Below are positions 11,560 to 22,550 of a DNA stretch of 64,000 bases, piece by piece. Position numbers and translations under genes: made by a program. Source of the DNA: Magicicada septendecula (Eukaryota > Arthropoda > Insecta > Hemiptera > Cicadidae); the NCBI GenBank assembly GCA_034769895.1, contig CM068372.1, positions 374,685,258 to 374,749,257 of the forward strand, in the 5' to 3' direction. A model generated the notes under the pieces. The model was not told the origin of the DNA, did not search any database, and saw nothing but the letters and a program-made list of their open reading frames with translations. Each line of letters begins with the position of its first letter. The first letter of the stretch is position 1.

Positions 11560-12309
11560 CAGATAGCTTAGAGGGGCTGCAACAACTAAAGAATAGAGTG
11601 ACAGAAAGCAGCGGTAGATATGGTCTAGACATCAATGTTAATAAAACGAAGCTAATGATTGTATCTAAGAACAAGTTCACAAACTGCACCCTTAATATAA
11701 ACCAATCGCCAGTTGAACTTGTAAGCCAATTTACATATCTTGGTACTACAGTCAATGAACAATGGGACCACTCTCAAGAAATAAAGAGCAGAATTGGAAA
11801 GGCAAGAGCAGTGTACACTAGAATGAGCAATTTATTAAAGAGTCACGATTTAACAATAAACACAAAGATGAGACTTTACGCTGCTACGTAATCTCGGTCC
11901 TCTTCTACGGTGTAGAATCTTGGACTTTGACTGAAGCCATAACTAAAAAATTGGAATCTTTCGAAATGTGCCTTTACCGTAGAATACTGAGAATTTTATG
12001 GACAGCAGATAGAAGTTCTTAGAAGATGAAGAAAGAAAGTGAATTTATTAACACAGTGAAGATAAGAAAGCTTTGGTATCTGGGACATCTCATGAGAAAT
12101 GAACAGAGATTTTACTAATTGCAGTCCATACTACAGGGAAAAGTACTTGGAAAGAGAGGAGTTGGGCGACCGAGAATCTCATGGCTGAGAAATTTAAGGA
12201 CCTGGTTTGGCATGAATACATCTGACTTATTCCGTGCAGCAGTACAGAAAGTTATAATAGTCTGTATGATATCCAACATCCGAAACGGATAGGAACTATC
12301 AGAAGAAGA
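11560..12309 (+). mobile_element. LINE-C, 5'-truncated, with 10-bp target duplication
   Basis: Non-LTR retrotransposon 3' end. The frame to 11891 reads DSLEGLQQLKNRVTESSGRY, then INVNKTKLMIVSKN and the thumb motif VSQFTYLGTTVNEQWD. After a frameshift it continues VLFYGVESWTLTEA, KLWYLGHLMRNEQRFY and GKRGVGRPRISWLRNLRTW. The catalytic ADD box is absent because the element is 5'-truncated just after it. The ends are exact: TTATCGATCG is duplicated at 11550-11559 and 12310-12319, and the 3' end is AGAAGAAGA. Several frameshifts and stops make it dead. A similar sequence is widespread in insect genomes; clade not assigned. Confidence 0.88.
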
Positions 12310-12319
12310 TTATCGATCG

Positions 12320-12835
12320 ACCAAAACTCTTCTGCAAAAAAGTAATTTTAAACTGTAAATAGAATTAGCGTTTCTGTGCTCCGTAACGTCTTGACACCGC
12401 GGTGAACTTATGTCAAACCACTTTCTAATTCAAATGCTGGTGTTTCTATAGTGACGTGTTAATGGAATTAATAAGAAACACAGTCGTCTGAATGAGTATA
12501 CGGTGCTTGTCGTTATAACGTCTTCTGGTTTCAGCGTTATGAACTTACTGCCGACCCTACATAGTTGTCACCACCACACTGAACTGACCCTGAGGTTATC
12601 TGTCGGTTTAATAGTCTAGTCTGCTAAACAGAGTGTCGTCTCTGCTAGTATAAATACCAGTAGACATAGTGCTTGCTGGTGAGTACATTGTGTGATCGTG
12701 TCAGCAGCCGATTTGTTGTAGTTTTCGTAAGTACTGCGGATTTCATTAATTTATCAGTTAGTTACAACTCGCCTGTTTTCACTAGTTGATGTGTCGTACG
12801 CGAGTTCGATCATAATATTCGATTTAGTGCCTGAA
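12320..12835. other. Unassigned DNA
   Basis: About 500 bases between LINE-C and the SINE. No motif recognised. Confidence 0.4.
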
Positions 12836-12837
12836 GT

Positions 12838-13565
12838 GATGCTTAGTAGGCGGATGGGTATGACCATGGCCGGCTCTAGTAGAAGATCGGAATATTAAAT
12901 GTGGCAACGTTGCGTCTGAGGCCTATTAGCGTAGTGTAATAAAATAGCTAAAGTGAACATGTTATATTTTGATTTAATTTCATAGCAATACTAAAATCAT
13001 GAGTAGGCCTATTTATAGGTAAATCTAAATTATAGGTCTGTGCAGACTTAGTACTATACGTTTAAGTTGAAGAAATTAGTGAATTAGTGTTAGGCCTAAT
13101 GAATTAATTTTGTTCGAATTATTGAATTCGAATCATATGAGTGAGTTAGTTATTATATTTCTTAAATAATATAACAGTATTTTACGTAATAAACTTTTAA
13201 TTTGCAAAAAACAAAGAATAAAAAAACTACTGTTAACCGGCAATTAAAAATAACGCTATTTGATTATTGAAATATATAAATTAAGAGATCGTCTAGTCGG
13301 CCTCAAGTATCAGCTTGTTCCAGTGTTGCCACGTTTAATATTCTGGTCTTCTACTAGAGCCGGCCATGGTATGACGCTTCGCATTGCTAACCTAGAGGGC
13401 CCAGGTTCAGTTCCAGGGGAGCAACTTAAAGTCAAGGTACGTTTTTCAGTCATCAGGTCGACCTGTGGGAATAAGTGCACAGAGGGTACTCACTGCCTTC
13501 CTTGTGTAGCGTACGCTTCGATTCGGTAGCCTTCTCCTAAGCCTTTTCGATCATATAAAAAGAAA
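12838..13565 (+). mobile_element. tRNA-derived SINE, split by a MITE
   Basis: The head TTAGTAGGCGGATGGGTATGA (A-box region) is at 12843-12863. After the 506-bp MITE, the head resumes with the B-box segment CCAGGTTCAGTTCC at 13402. The body AAGGTACGTTTTTCAGTCATC, then CACTGCCTTCCTTGTGTAGC and CTTCTCCTAAGCC, matches the minus-strand SINE at 33.0-33.3 kb. It ends in the (CTT)n(ATT)n tail. Without the MITE the SINE would be about 220 bp plus tail. Confidence 0.75.
12864..13369 (+). mobile_element. MITE copy 1 (TIR CCATGGCCGGCTCTAG, 5-bp TSD TATGA)
   Basis: 506-bp non-autonomous DNA transposon. The terminal inverted repeat of about 45 bp starts CCATGGCCGGCTCTAGTAGA and is mirrored at the right end, continuing through ...TTAAATGTGGCAACGTTG. 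TATGA is present on both sides (12859-12863 and 13370-13374). The interior is AT-rich and non-coding. A second copy lies at 50690-51191. The 5-bp duplication would suit Transib-like elements among others, but no transposase is present and superfamily assignment is open. Confidence 0.9.
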
Positions 13566-13607
13566 TCTTTTCTTCTTCTTCTTCTTCTTCTTCTTCTTCT
13601 TCTTCTT

Positions 13608-13682
<75 letters not shown>
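13566..13682. repeat. (CTT)n(ATT)n microsatellite, tail of the SINE
   Basis: CTT units to about 13637, then ATT units to 13682, directly following the SINE body; probably its expanded 3' tail. Confidence 0.95.
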
Positions 13683-15539
13683 TATCTAAGATTCTTATTA
13701 ACAGCTGACTATTCAAAACCCTTTGTGGAATTTCAAATGCTGTTACGGCAAAACGATTCCGATTCTAATAAAGAAGAATTAGACGTTCGCAAGTTTATTC
13801 ACGGTATTAAGTTTGATGTCAGAATTTCAATCGATTGATAAAGTAGGTCGAAACCACGAGTTGTGCAAGTTTCTAATTGCGGAAGCCAACCGCCCTGACT
13901 GTCAATCCATCGTTACGGACGACTCGGCTGTCGACCGAACCAGCGCATCTCTAAGCCAAGGAGGCGCGCCGCCGGCGTGGTGATACGCTGAAGGAAAATT
14001 TCCGAACCCTCTTAAACACGTCAATCGTTTATAGGAGGACCGCACTCCTTGTGCCGAGCAAACGATCGTGTTGCATCAGCCCGATGCACAACCCACACAG
14101 GCCCGCACAACGCACACAAACCAGGGCGCAAAACGCCTCGTGCATCCTCTCTCTATCTAGAGTAGGTCACACAATGGCGAGCATGGTTAAGGAAAACCAA
14201 TTGCCACGGTACAGACATGCAAAAGGAAGGGTAGAATTCAATAAACAGCAGAAGAAGAGGAAAATAAAACAGTGGCACAGAAAAGTGTACGCTAAAAAAT
14301 CAAATAAAATTTAGTTTACTCTTTTAAATTAAAATTATCATTTCCATCACTGCTAGCCATCACCCTTTCTCTGTATCTACTCCGGTTCTGTGCAGGCTGA
14401 ATTAAATTTTTTACAGTTCTTTTTATTTTATCAAACTTTATACGTTAAACTCCTTAGAGGTCTCTCATGCCCCAAAACTTAGTAGGAAGTGATAAAAACC
14501 CTTTCTCAGTTTCATTTTTTCATAATTTAAAAATTATTAAGCCGTTATGCGAGACTTAAATATAATGTGGAAGGATGACCTTGATTTTTGCAGCTTTGTC
14601 GCCCTGTTTACTGCCACTATCATCTTTACCAGTCATCGATTTGTGCTTAAATATTTATACAAACACACTTGTTCACTTTCTGTACTGTACGCCAAAGTGT
14701 TTTGACGGGAAACTAAGAGTATTAAAGAGAACATTGGTTAAATTACATTCTCGTGAAAGGAAACAACAAAACCAGCTGTGTTCTTAATTCTTGCAGTGGT
14801 AACAAAACAGTAGTGACTGAAAACGGACGAATGACAAAAACCTATTTTTACATTTTTTGTAAGTTAAGACGCTGTAAGTGTAGCCGATTAATTTGTGTTT
14901 GTGTATTTCTAAAGAAATATACAGATTTTACCGAAGAATTTGGATTTTCTAAAACTTGGAAACTTTGTTAGAAAATTCTATAAGACAACGCTCTTTTGTA
15001 AAACTGACATTGGCGTTGGTCCAAAGGCCTTCAAGCAACGAAGGAACAAGATTATCTTATAAGTACTATTAAGCGGAGGCAAATCATTTTTGAATAGTTT
15101 TTTCTTCTTTTCTTCATGATTGTTGACCCGCGTGACCGCTCGCAAGAAAGCTTGTTGCTGTTGTTAGTAGTTGATGTTCACTACCTCCTCTCAGCTGACC
15201 TTAGAAAGTACACGAGTGCCACTGCCACCGCTGAAGCGACGAGGAAATCACCCATTATCAAGAAATCTGCCGCGTTTCCGTCTCCGACTGTTAGTTTAGT
15301 TTAAACGCATATAATATCCATAATTAACTATGAAAATATTTCATTATATAATTCTGTTGCACAACATGCTTAGCTGTAAAAACAATTTAGCAAAAAAATT
15401 GTATTGAATTTTGGAATATCGTTTAATTTACGTCGACACAAATTATATAAAAATTGCTCTGTACTTAGTCACCACTCCCCGCTAAACCTTCTATTGGTAA
15501 ACTGTGTTGATTGACTGTCACTACTGATTTAAGGATGCT
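13683..15539. other. Unassigned DNA
   Basis: About 1.9 kb. A locally GC-richer segment near 13860-14060 includes GGCGCGCCGCCGGCG. Frames at 14051-14314, 14575-14971 and 15116-15304 carry no recognisable domain. Confidence 0.45.
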
Positions 15540-15546
15540 GTGAATG

Positions 15547-15682
15547 GACGGGGTGAGTCAAGACATCAGGACTCTTGAAATTAGAAACTGGAGGAGTGTA
15601 GCTAAGAATAGAGAAGAATGGCGAAATCTTTTGAAGAAGGCCAGGGCCCACAAAGGGCTGTCGAGCCAATGATGATGATGAC
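15547..15682 (+). mobile_element. Extreme 3' stub of a LINE with 7-bp TSD
   Basis: Only the last 41 codons remain. The frame reads DGVSQDIRTLEIRNWRSVAK, then NREEWRNLLKKARAHKGLSSQ, stop at 15670-15672: the standard C-terminal helix pair of this LINE group. A (GAT)n tail follows. GTGAATG is present on both sides (15540-15546, 15683-15689), so the insertion body is only 136 bp. This is a strongly 5'-truncated but otherwise clean insertion. Confidence 0.85.
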
Positions 15683-15689
15683 GTGAATG

Positions 15690-16595
15690 AAATTAATTTT
15701 TTATTCAAGGTAATATAAGCCAGTTAATATTGTATTTTTATTTATTTATACTTTTTATTTATTTATTATTTTTAAGAAGGAGATCAGAAAAACGCAAATA
15801 AGTCAACTGGTGAATAAAAGATTTTGTGCAAAATTTAGATGTTATTTCTTCAATATCCATATGATGCATATAATTAAATTATTACAATAATCCTTATAGG
15901 CTTATGTTTTATTTAACACGACAATTACTGTTACTTAATCATTTTTTGTTGTATGTCCTCCTTTTTAGTCAAGAAGTCCTCCTTAAAATAAAAAATATGT
16001 TCTCATATAGAAATTTTCCAACTGGCCACCCAACTAATGGCGGAAAGAGCTCGGACACCATTTTGATGTAACAGTGATGTGTGTTCGCCAAAGTCAGACC
16101 AAGGCGCACGGAATGACGGAGCGGAGTATCCAAAGAAAAGAGATCCGTCGGAGGACTACGGTGGTACAAGTGAATTAACCCAATTCATGGCAACCGTCAA
16201 ATAACCATCAGTTTGCTTACAACAGTCCAAGTAATAGTAATTTGAAGTTACTTAATATGGAGCTCGACGTATGACTCACGTGAAACTTGTTGACGTTTCA
16301 CACAAACGACCTTCTGATTCACCATGTTAAATACTGCATTTACTGTATTCCGTATTCACGGCGTTTGTACAAAGGCTAGTATTTTCTTTCCTCTAATGTT
16401 CAGGATGACGTCAGCGTTTCGGCAACAGTTCAGCGTACCGTCCTGTGCTCGCGCACGCGAATGTGTGCGTCTGTGCAGACCGCAGCAGACTAGGCTGATA
16501 AATTATACTTCTTGTTTCGCACAAACGCAACGATTAAAAAATTCTTCTGGAAACAAAAGAAGACGCGAATTCATAAACAAACGACGTAAACAGTC
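15690..16595. other. AT-rich DNA, nothing recognised
   Basis: No gene or repeat family recognised. Confidence 0.5.
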
Positions 16596-16599
16596 AACA

Positions 16600-16617
16600 C
16601 GCTCTCTCACTCTCTCA

Positions 16618-16666
<49 letters not shown>

Positions 16667-16668
16667 AA
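16600..16668. repeat. (CT)n(CA)n microsatellite
   Basis: CT run 16600-16641 followed by CA run to 16668. The 149-codon open frame across it (16324-16773) has no motif outside the repeat. Confidence 0.96.
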
Positions 16669-16742
16669 AATTGTGTAATCATCGACTGCCATCGTTTGAA
16701 CATAAATGACCTGTCTAACAAACTAGTGATGATATATTTTGT

Positions 16743-17060
16743 GAGTGTGTGTGTGTGTGTGCATTTTAAGTGAAAGGCGTCACAGCGTGAAATATTCGTT
16801 GGTTTCTCGTATAATTCATCATTTTGTTTTATTATTCGTCATGTGGCTGCCCAATGTGAAAGTTAAAGTGTCTGCCTGCCTCCTCACTCTATCTCTCTCG
16901 CTATATCTTTCACATTTCGTTTTATAACGAAGAAATAAATAATATTAGGAAGAATTAAATAATATTAGGAACAATGTTAAGCCGCGGGATACGTTATTTC
17001 CGTTCCGTATTTACTCACCGAATTCCTCGTGAACACACACACACACACACACACACACAG
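16743..17060. repeat. Short GT and CA microsatellites
   Basis: GT run at about 16743-16762 and CA run at 17034-17060, with unassigned sequence between. Confidence 0.9.
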
Positions 17061-18992
17061 CGAGACAGTGACGCAAAACGCGCCCTCTGGCCGACACAAC
17101 TAGATCACTTCTTATGTCAATTCAGATTTTTTTAAAGATTTCTTCTTCCCCTTCCTGTCACGAAGTAGAAGCCTCGGGCCTGTTCCGGTATCACGGTTTC
17201 CACGGCCCGACAAACCATTCTCTGCTCTTTGTTTGTCTACGTTTTTTGCAAGGATGATGTTACATTCTGGTATACATTCTGGATGTTTACCTACGTATGA
17301 GTATGAATTTATATGTTTATGTATTTCAGTTTCAGTGGAAAGTAATGGCAGAGCGGATTGTTATTCTAGCTGGCGCTTTTGGGTTCAATACTATAGGCCA
17401 TAGAATATTCAATGTATTATTTTACGCTAAGGATAAATAAACAATCGAATATTTTTGTATCAGAATTACAGTTCATTATGCATTCCTGTGTAAAATAATA
17501 CACATAATGTAGAAGAGTGTAAAAGTACAATAATTAAAATCATTTAATTACGTTATCTTTCAATAAATAAGTACATATGGTCGTTACATTATGAGTTTGT
17601 ATATAATGTAACAGTGTATTTATCCCACTGACCATCGTCTATTTTAAACATTTAAAAATCGGTATGGAGAACCATACCATACCAGTTTATGACTTCCATG
17701 TCCTAAAATTTATATTTAAAATCATTTAAGTATTAAATAAGTGGATGCTTGAGTTATGAAGAAATGACGTATCAGCTAAAATGGTACCCCCATGTCAAAT
17801 GGGTGAAGACGAAGGACTGTACTCTTGAATAAAATGTTTGTAGGTCGAACGAAGAGCTGGCTAAAGGGAGCTGCGACCTGATTGCTGTAATGAACTTTGG
17901 CTCTCGTAGCGAGTTATCGGCCGAGGGTGAATGATGAATATAGTGTTATCAAAGTCTTTCCTGTTAATACAAACTAGTCATATTTCTTTTTTAAAATCGA
18001 GTCTTTCTTTCTTTCTTTCCATTCGTCTTCTGAATTCCAAAACGACGATTCTGTTTACCCGTATAATTATAAATTTCTCAGCAAAACATTTCTTCCTTAA
18101 TACGTTTTTGTCTTCTGTTTAACACCCACCATTCTGATCCATGTCATAACGTTATATTCCACACAGGCTATTAAATAACTAGTCATCAGTGAGGTCAAAA
18201 TACTTTCCAGGAGGGGCAAACAATTTTCCAGAGGAGAAAAATATTTATATATTTTTCATACATACACACATGCACATATTAGTTTCTAATTCTTATATTA
18301 TAACAGTAAGTACACAGATTGTATTAATTTATTAAAACATGTAATGCTTCAAAATATGCATAAAATTAATGGCTTGTAAAAGTTAATGTTTGATCTCCAT
18401 TAAGTAGTGCTCAAGTTTCCAAAGTTTTATTATTATTATGTCCGTAATCAAAGCATCAGAGCAGGTTTTAGTGTGTATGAGGGTACACCGTGGAAAAAAA
18501 ATCAATATTCCCTAAGGAGCGTTGCTCAGAGTAAAGCTGCGAATCTACAGTGTACGTTTCACAGAACAAACACGCGGAAAAGAAGGATCGCTCCGAAGTC
18601 TCTCATAGACCCTGAGCATCTTGCAGAGGGTTCACTCCCTAAAGACGAAAAGTCTGTCTATGAACCGTTCCTCTGTAAACACGTGAAGTTACACTGGTGA
18701 GCGATCCACAGAAAGCAAATCGCTGTCCACGCTGGACATCTTTTCGGCTTGCACACGTTGTGTTGATGTGGGTTTCGGCACTTTCCATTTAAAAAGCGTG
18801 CAAACGTAAGAAAATAAAAAAGAGTGAGGCCAGAAATAACGCGAATTGTGTGTGTGTGTGTCCTGCCTGACTTTTTATTGCAGTAATCACAATAATAAAA
18901 CTTTGGGAACGTAAACATTACATAATTGAGATATGCTTGCCTGCCAGGAACGATATGTTTTCACTCATATAAGATTTAATTTAAAATGAAAA
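17061..18992. other. Unassigned DNA with a solitary start of the array's F block
   Basis: At 17656-17745 the sequence ATCGGTATGGAGAACCATAC followed by TATATTTAAAATCATTTAAG matches the beginning of block F of the 19-28 kb array. Then the similarity stops. A (CTTT)n run lies near 18003-18019 and a short GT run near 18848. The frame 18407-18700 is unrecognised. Confidence 0.5.
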
Positions 18993-20437
18993 ATATCGGT
19001 ATGGAGAACCATACATGACTTCCATGTTCTAAGATTTATATTTAAAATCATATTCGAAATGAAATATTTCCATAGAAACTACTTATTTCTACTTATTGAT
19101 TCAGCCTTAGCCACAGTACTGTGGTCACTAACGTATACCACCTCACGTTTTCGCACTCGATTTTCACTGATGATGGCAGTCGATGGCACTAACCGAAAAG
19201 TCTGGTTTTTCAGAAAACATTGGACTAAAGCTAAACAGCCCGGGAAGGAATTTTAACAAAGAACTACTTCTTTGTTACCGATAACGTAGTACATATATAC
19301 AAAATTCTCCCCTCTCCCTTCAACAATAATTTTCATTTATAGAAAATTACCCCCGCCCCGTACACCTAACTTCTTCATTTATAGATATTTCATCTACGTT
19401 TCTACAGTGGATTATTATGAACTTCTTATCAGGATACTTTATTTATCAAAATTAAGTACTTTACTCTTGTTAAAACATAAAACGTTTTAGGTAAAATACC
19501 CCTATCTCTTAACCGATCTTCACCAAAATCAATAGACCTTCAGTCCTCTACAATGCAGGGATGCATGCAAAAAAATATTTGATTCTGTTTGAATGTGCGG
19601 CAGTTACCGTTCGTCATGGAAACATTTCTCTTGTTACAACATAAAATGTTGCAGGTAAACTACCCCTTTCCCTTAACCGATCTTCACCAAAATCAGTAGG
19701 CCTTGATTTCTCTACAATTCAGGAAAGTATTCAAAAAATTATTTGATTCTTTTGAATTTACGGCAGTTATCTTTCGTAAAAAAATTACCCTTCTTAAAAC
19801 GTAAAACGTTGCAGGTAAACTACCCCTTTCCCTTAACTGATATTCAACAAAATCAACAAACCTTGAGTTCTCTTTAATTCAAAAAGGTATGCAAAAATGT
19901 AGTTGATTCTGTTTGAATTTACGGCAGTTATCGTCCGTCATATAAAAAATTGCCCTTGTTAAAACATAAATGGTTGCAGGTAAACTACCCTATTCCCTTA
20001 ACCGATCTTTACCAAAACCAACAGGTCTTGAGAACTCTACAATTCAGGGCTGTATGCAAAACATTATTTGATTCTGTTTGAATTTGCGGCTGTTATCGTT
20101 TGCCACAGAAAAAAATTACCCTTGTTAAAACCAAAAACGTTGCAGGTAAACTACCCCTTTCCCTTCACAGATCTTCACCAAAAACAATAGGTCTTGAGTG
20201 CTCTACAAATCAGGGCTGCATGCAAAAAAATATTTGATTTTGTTTTAATTTGCGGCTGTTATCGTTTGCAAAAAAAATCTACACATAGATAGACAGACAG
20301 ACACACACACACACACTTTTCGGAAAATGACTTTTTTCATGTTTTGATGGTAGTACAATCAGAATCTGCCATTATCTCGAACACGATTTTTGTCGCCATG
20401 ACCATACTTCCATTTCCTTATGGAACATGGAAGTAAA
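18993..20437 (+). repeat. Array module 1: block F, 5 tandem units, GACA/CA tract, block T
   Basis: Block F (18993-19440) begins with a hairpin GTATGG-AGAA-CCATAC and contains the palindrome CCACAGTACTGTGG-type segment and a hammerhead-like motif. Five tandem units follow. The landmark CCGATCTTCACCAAAA in each recurs at 19515, 19679, 19839, 20004 and 20170, a period near 164 bp. A GACA/CA tract (20287-20316) follows. Block T (20317-20437) has ATCTCGAACACGATTTTTG and ends in the hairpin CTTCCAT-TTCC-TTAT-GGAA-ATGGAAG. This order (F, units, microsatellite, T) recurs through the array. Confidence 0.85.
19161..19210 (+). ncRNA. Hammerhead-like motif, family D (degenerate)
   Basis: Core CTGATGA, T, then stem II GGCAGT pairing poorly with the mutated 3' side, followed by GAAAAGTC instead of GAAACGTC. 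Best read as a decayed copy of the motif at 25938-25984. Confidence 0.4.
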
Positions 20438-20741
20438 TATCGGTATAGAGAACCATACATGACTTCCATGTTCTAAGATTTATATTTAAAATCATTTTCG
20501 AAATTAAATATTTCCATAGAAACTACTTCTTTCTACTTACTGCTTCAGCCTTAACCACAGTACTGTGGTCACTAACGTATACCACCTCACGTTATCGCAC
20601 TCGATTTTCACTGATGATGGCAGTCGACGGCACTGCCGAGACGTCTGGTTTTGCAGAAAACATTGGTCTACGGCCAAACAGGACGTGAAGGAATTTTAAC
20701 AACAAACTACTTCTTTGTTGCCGATAACGTAGTACATATAT
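20438..20741 (+). repeat. Array module 2: partial block F
   Basis: Block F only (starts ATCGGTATAGAGAACC), cut off after about 300 bases exactly where the next F block begins. Module T of copy 1 joins this F with no spacer. Confidence 0.8.
20605..20650 (+). ncRNA. Hammerhead-like motif, family D
   Basis: Core CTGATGA, unpaired T, perfect 6-bp stem II GGCAGT-CGACGGC-ACTGCC, then GAGACGTC. The conserved GAAA has become GAGA, which should inactivate it. Confidence 0.5.
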
Positions 20742-22550
20742 AAAATATCGGTATGGAGAACCATACATGACTTCCATGTTCTAAGATTTATATTTAAAAT
20801 CATTTACGAAATGAAATGTTTCGGTAGAAACTACTTATTTCCACTTATTGTTTCAGCCTCAACCACAGTACTGTGGTCATTAACGTAAACTACCACACGT
20901 TATCGCACTCGATTTTCACTGAAGATGGCAGTCGACGGCACTGACGAAACGTCTGGTTTTACAGAAAACATTGGACTACGGCCAAACAGCCCGGGAAGGA
21001 ATTTTAACAACAAACTACAACTTTGCTGCCGATAACGTAGTACACATATAAAAATTATCCCCTCCGTTTTCAACTATAATTTGCATTTATAGAAAATTGC
21101 CCCCACTCCGTTCAACTAGCCTCTTCATTTATAGATATTTCATCTACGTTTCTAAAGTGGATTATTAAGATCTTCTTATCAGGATACTTTATTTATCAAA
21201 ATTAAGTACTTTACTCTTGTTACAACAAAAAATGTTTCAGGTAAACTGCCCTTTTCCCGTAACCGATCTTCACTAAAATCAACAGGTCTTGAGTACTCTA
21301 CAATTTAAGGATGTATGCAAAAAAAAGTTTGATTATGTTTGAATTTACGGCAGTTATCGTTCGTAAAGAAATTACCCTTGTTATCACATAAAATGTTGCA
21401 GGTAAAGTACACCTTTCTCTTAACTGATCTTCACCAAAATCAATAGGTCTTTAGTCCTCTATAATTCAGGGATGAAAGTAAAACATTATTTGATTCTGTT
21501 TGAATGTGCGGCATTTATCGTTCGTCATAGTAACAATTACTCTTGTTAAAACATTAAAAGTGGCTGGTAAAGTACACCTTTCTCTTAACTGATCTTCACC
21601 AAAATCAATAGGTCTTTAGTCCTCTACTATTCAGGGATGCAGGTAAAACATTATTTGATTCTGTTTGAATGTGCGGCATTTATCGTTCATCATAGAAACA
21701 ATTACTCTTGTTAAAACATTAAAAGTGGCTGGTAAACTACCCCATTCCCTAACCGATCTTCACCAAAATCAATAGGCCTCTACAACACAGGCACATATGT
21801 AAAACATTATTTGATTCTGTTTGAATTTATGGCAGTTATCGTTCTTCATGGAAAACGTTCTCTTGTTACAACATAAAATGTTACTGGTAAACTGCCCCTT
21901 TCCCTTAACCGATCTTCAACAAAATCAACAGAACTTGAGTTATCTACAATTGAGGAAGGTATGCACAAAATTATTTGATTCTGTTTAAATGTGGGGCAGT
22001 TATCGGTCGTCATAGAAACAATTACTCTTGTTAAAACATAGAATGTGGCTGGTAAACTACCCCTTTCCCTTAACCGATCTTCACCAAAATCAACAGGCCT
22101 TCAGTCTTTTACAATTGATGAACGAATGCAAAACAATATTTGATTCTGTTTGAATTTGCGGCTGTTATCGTTTGCCATAGAAAATACCCTTGTTAAAACA
22201 AGAAAAGGTTTCTGGTAACTACCCCTTTCCCTTAACCGATCTTCACAAAAAACAACAGGTCTTGAGAACTCTACTAGTCAGAGTTGCATGCAAACAATCA
22301 TTTGCTTATGTTAGAATTTGCGGCTGTTATCGTTTGCCATAGAAAATACCCTTGTTAAAACATAAAACGTTGCAGGTAAACTACCCCTTTGCCTTAACCG
22401 ATCTTCACCAAAAACAAAAGGTCTTGGGAACTCTACAATTTAGGGCTGTATGCAAAACATTATTTGATTCTGTTTGAATTTGCGGCTGTTATAGTTTGCC
22501 ATAAAAAATCTACAGATAGACACACGGACACTTTTCGAAAAATGACTTTT
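20742..22550 (+). repeat. Array module 3: block F, 8 tandem units, CA tract, truncated T
   Basis: Block F 20742-21215, then about eight units of the 164-bp repeat (CTTGTTAAAACATAAAATGT, ...CCCTTAACCGATCTTCACCA, ...TTTGATTCTGTTTGAATTTG, GCGGCTGTTATCGTTTGCCA). A short degenerate GACA/CA tract (22506-22530) follows. Block T is cut after about 20 bases at the junction with the inverted module. Confidence 0.85.
20910..20962 (+). ncRNA. Hammerhead-like motif, family D
   Basis: Core CTGAAGA, T, stem II GGCAGT/ACTGAC with one mismatch, GAAACGTC, then TGG that can pair with the CA just upstream of the core. The core is intact but stem II is weakened. Confidence 0.45.
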
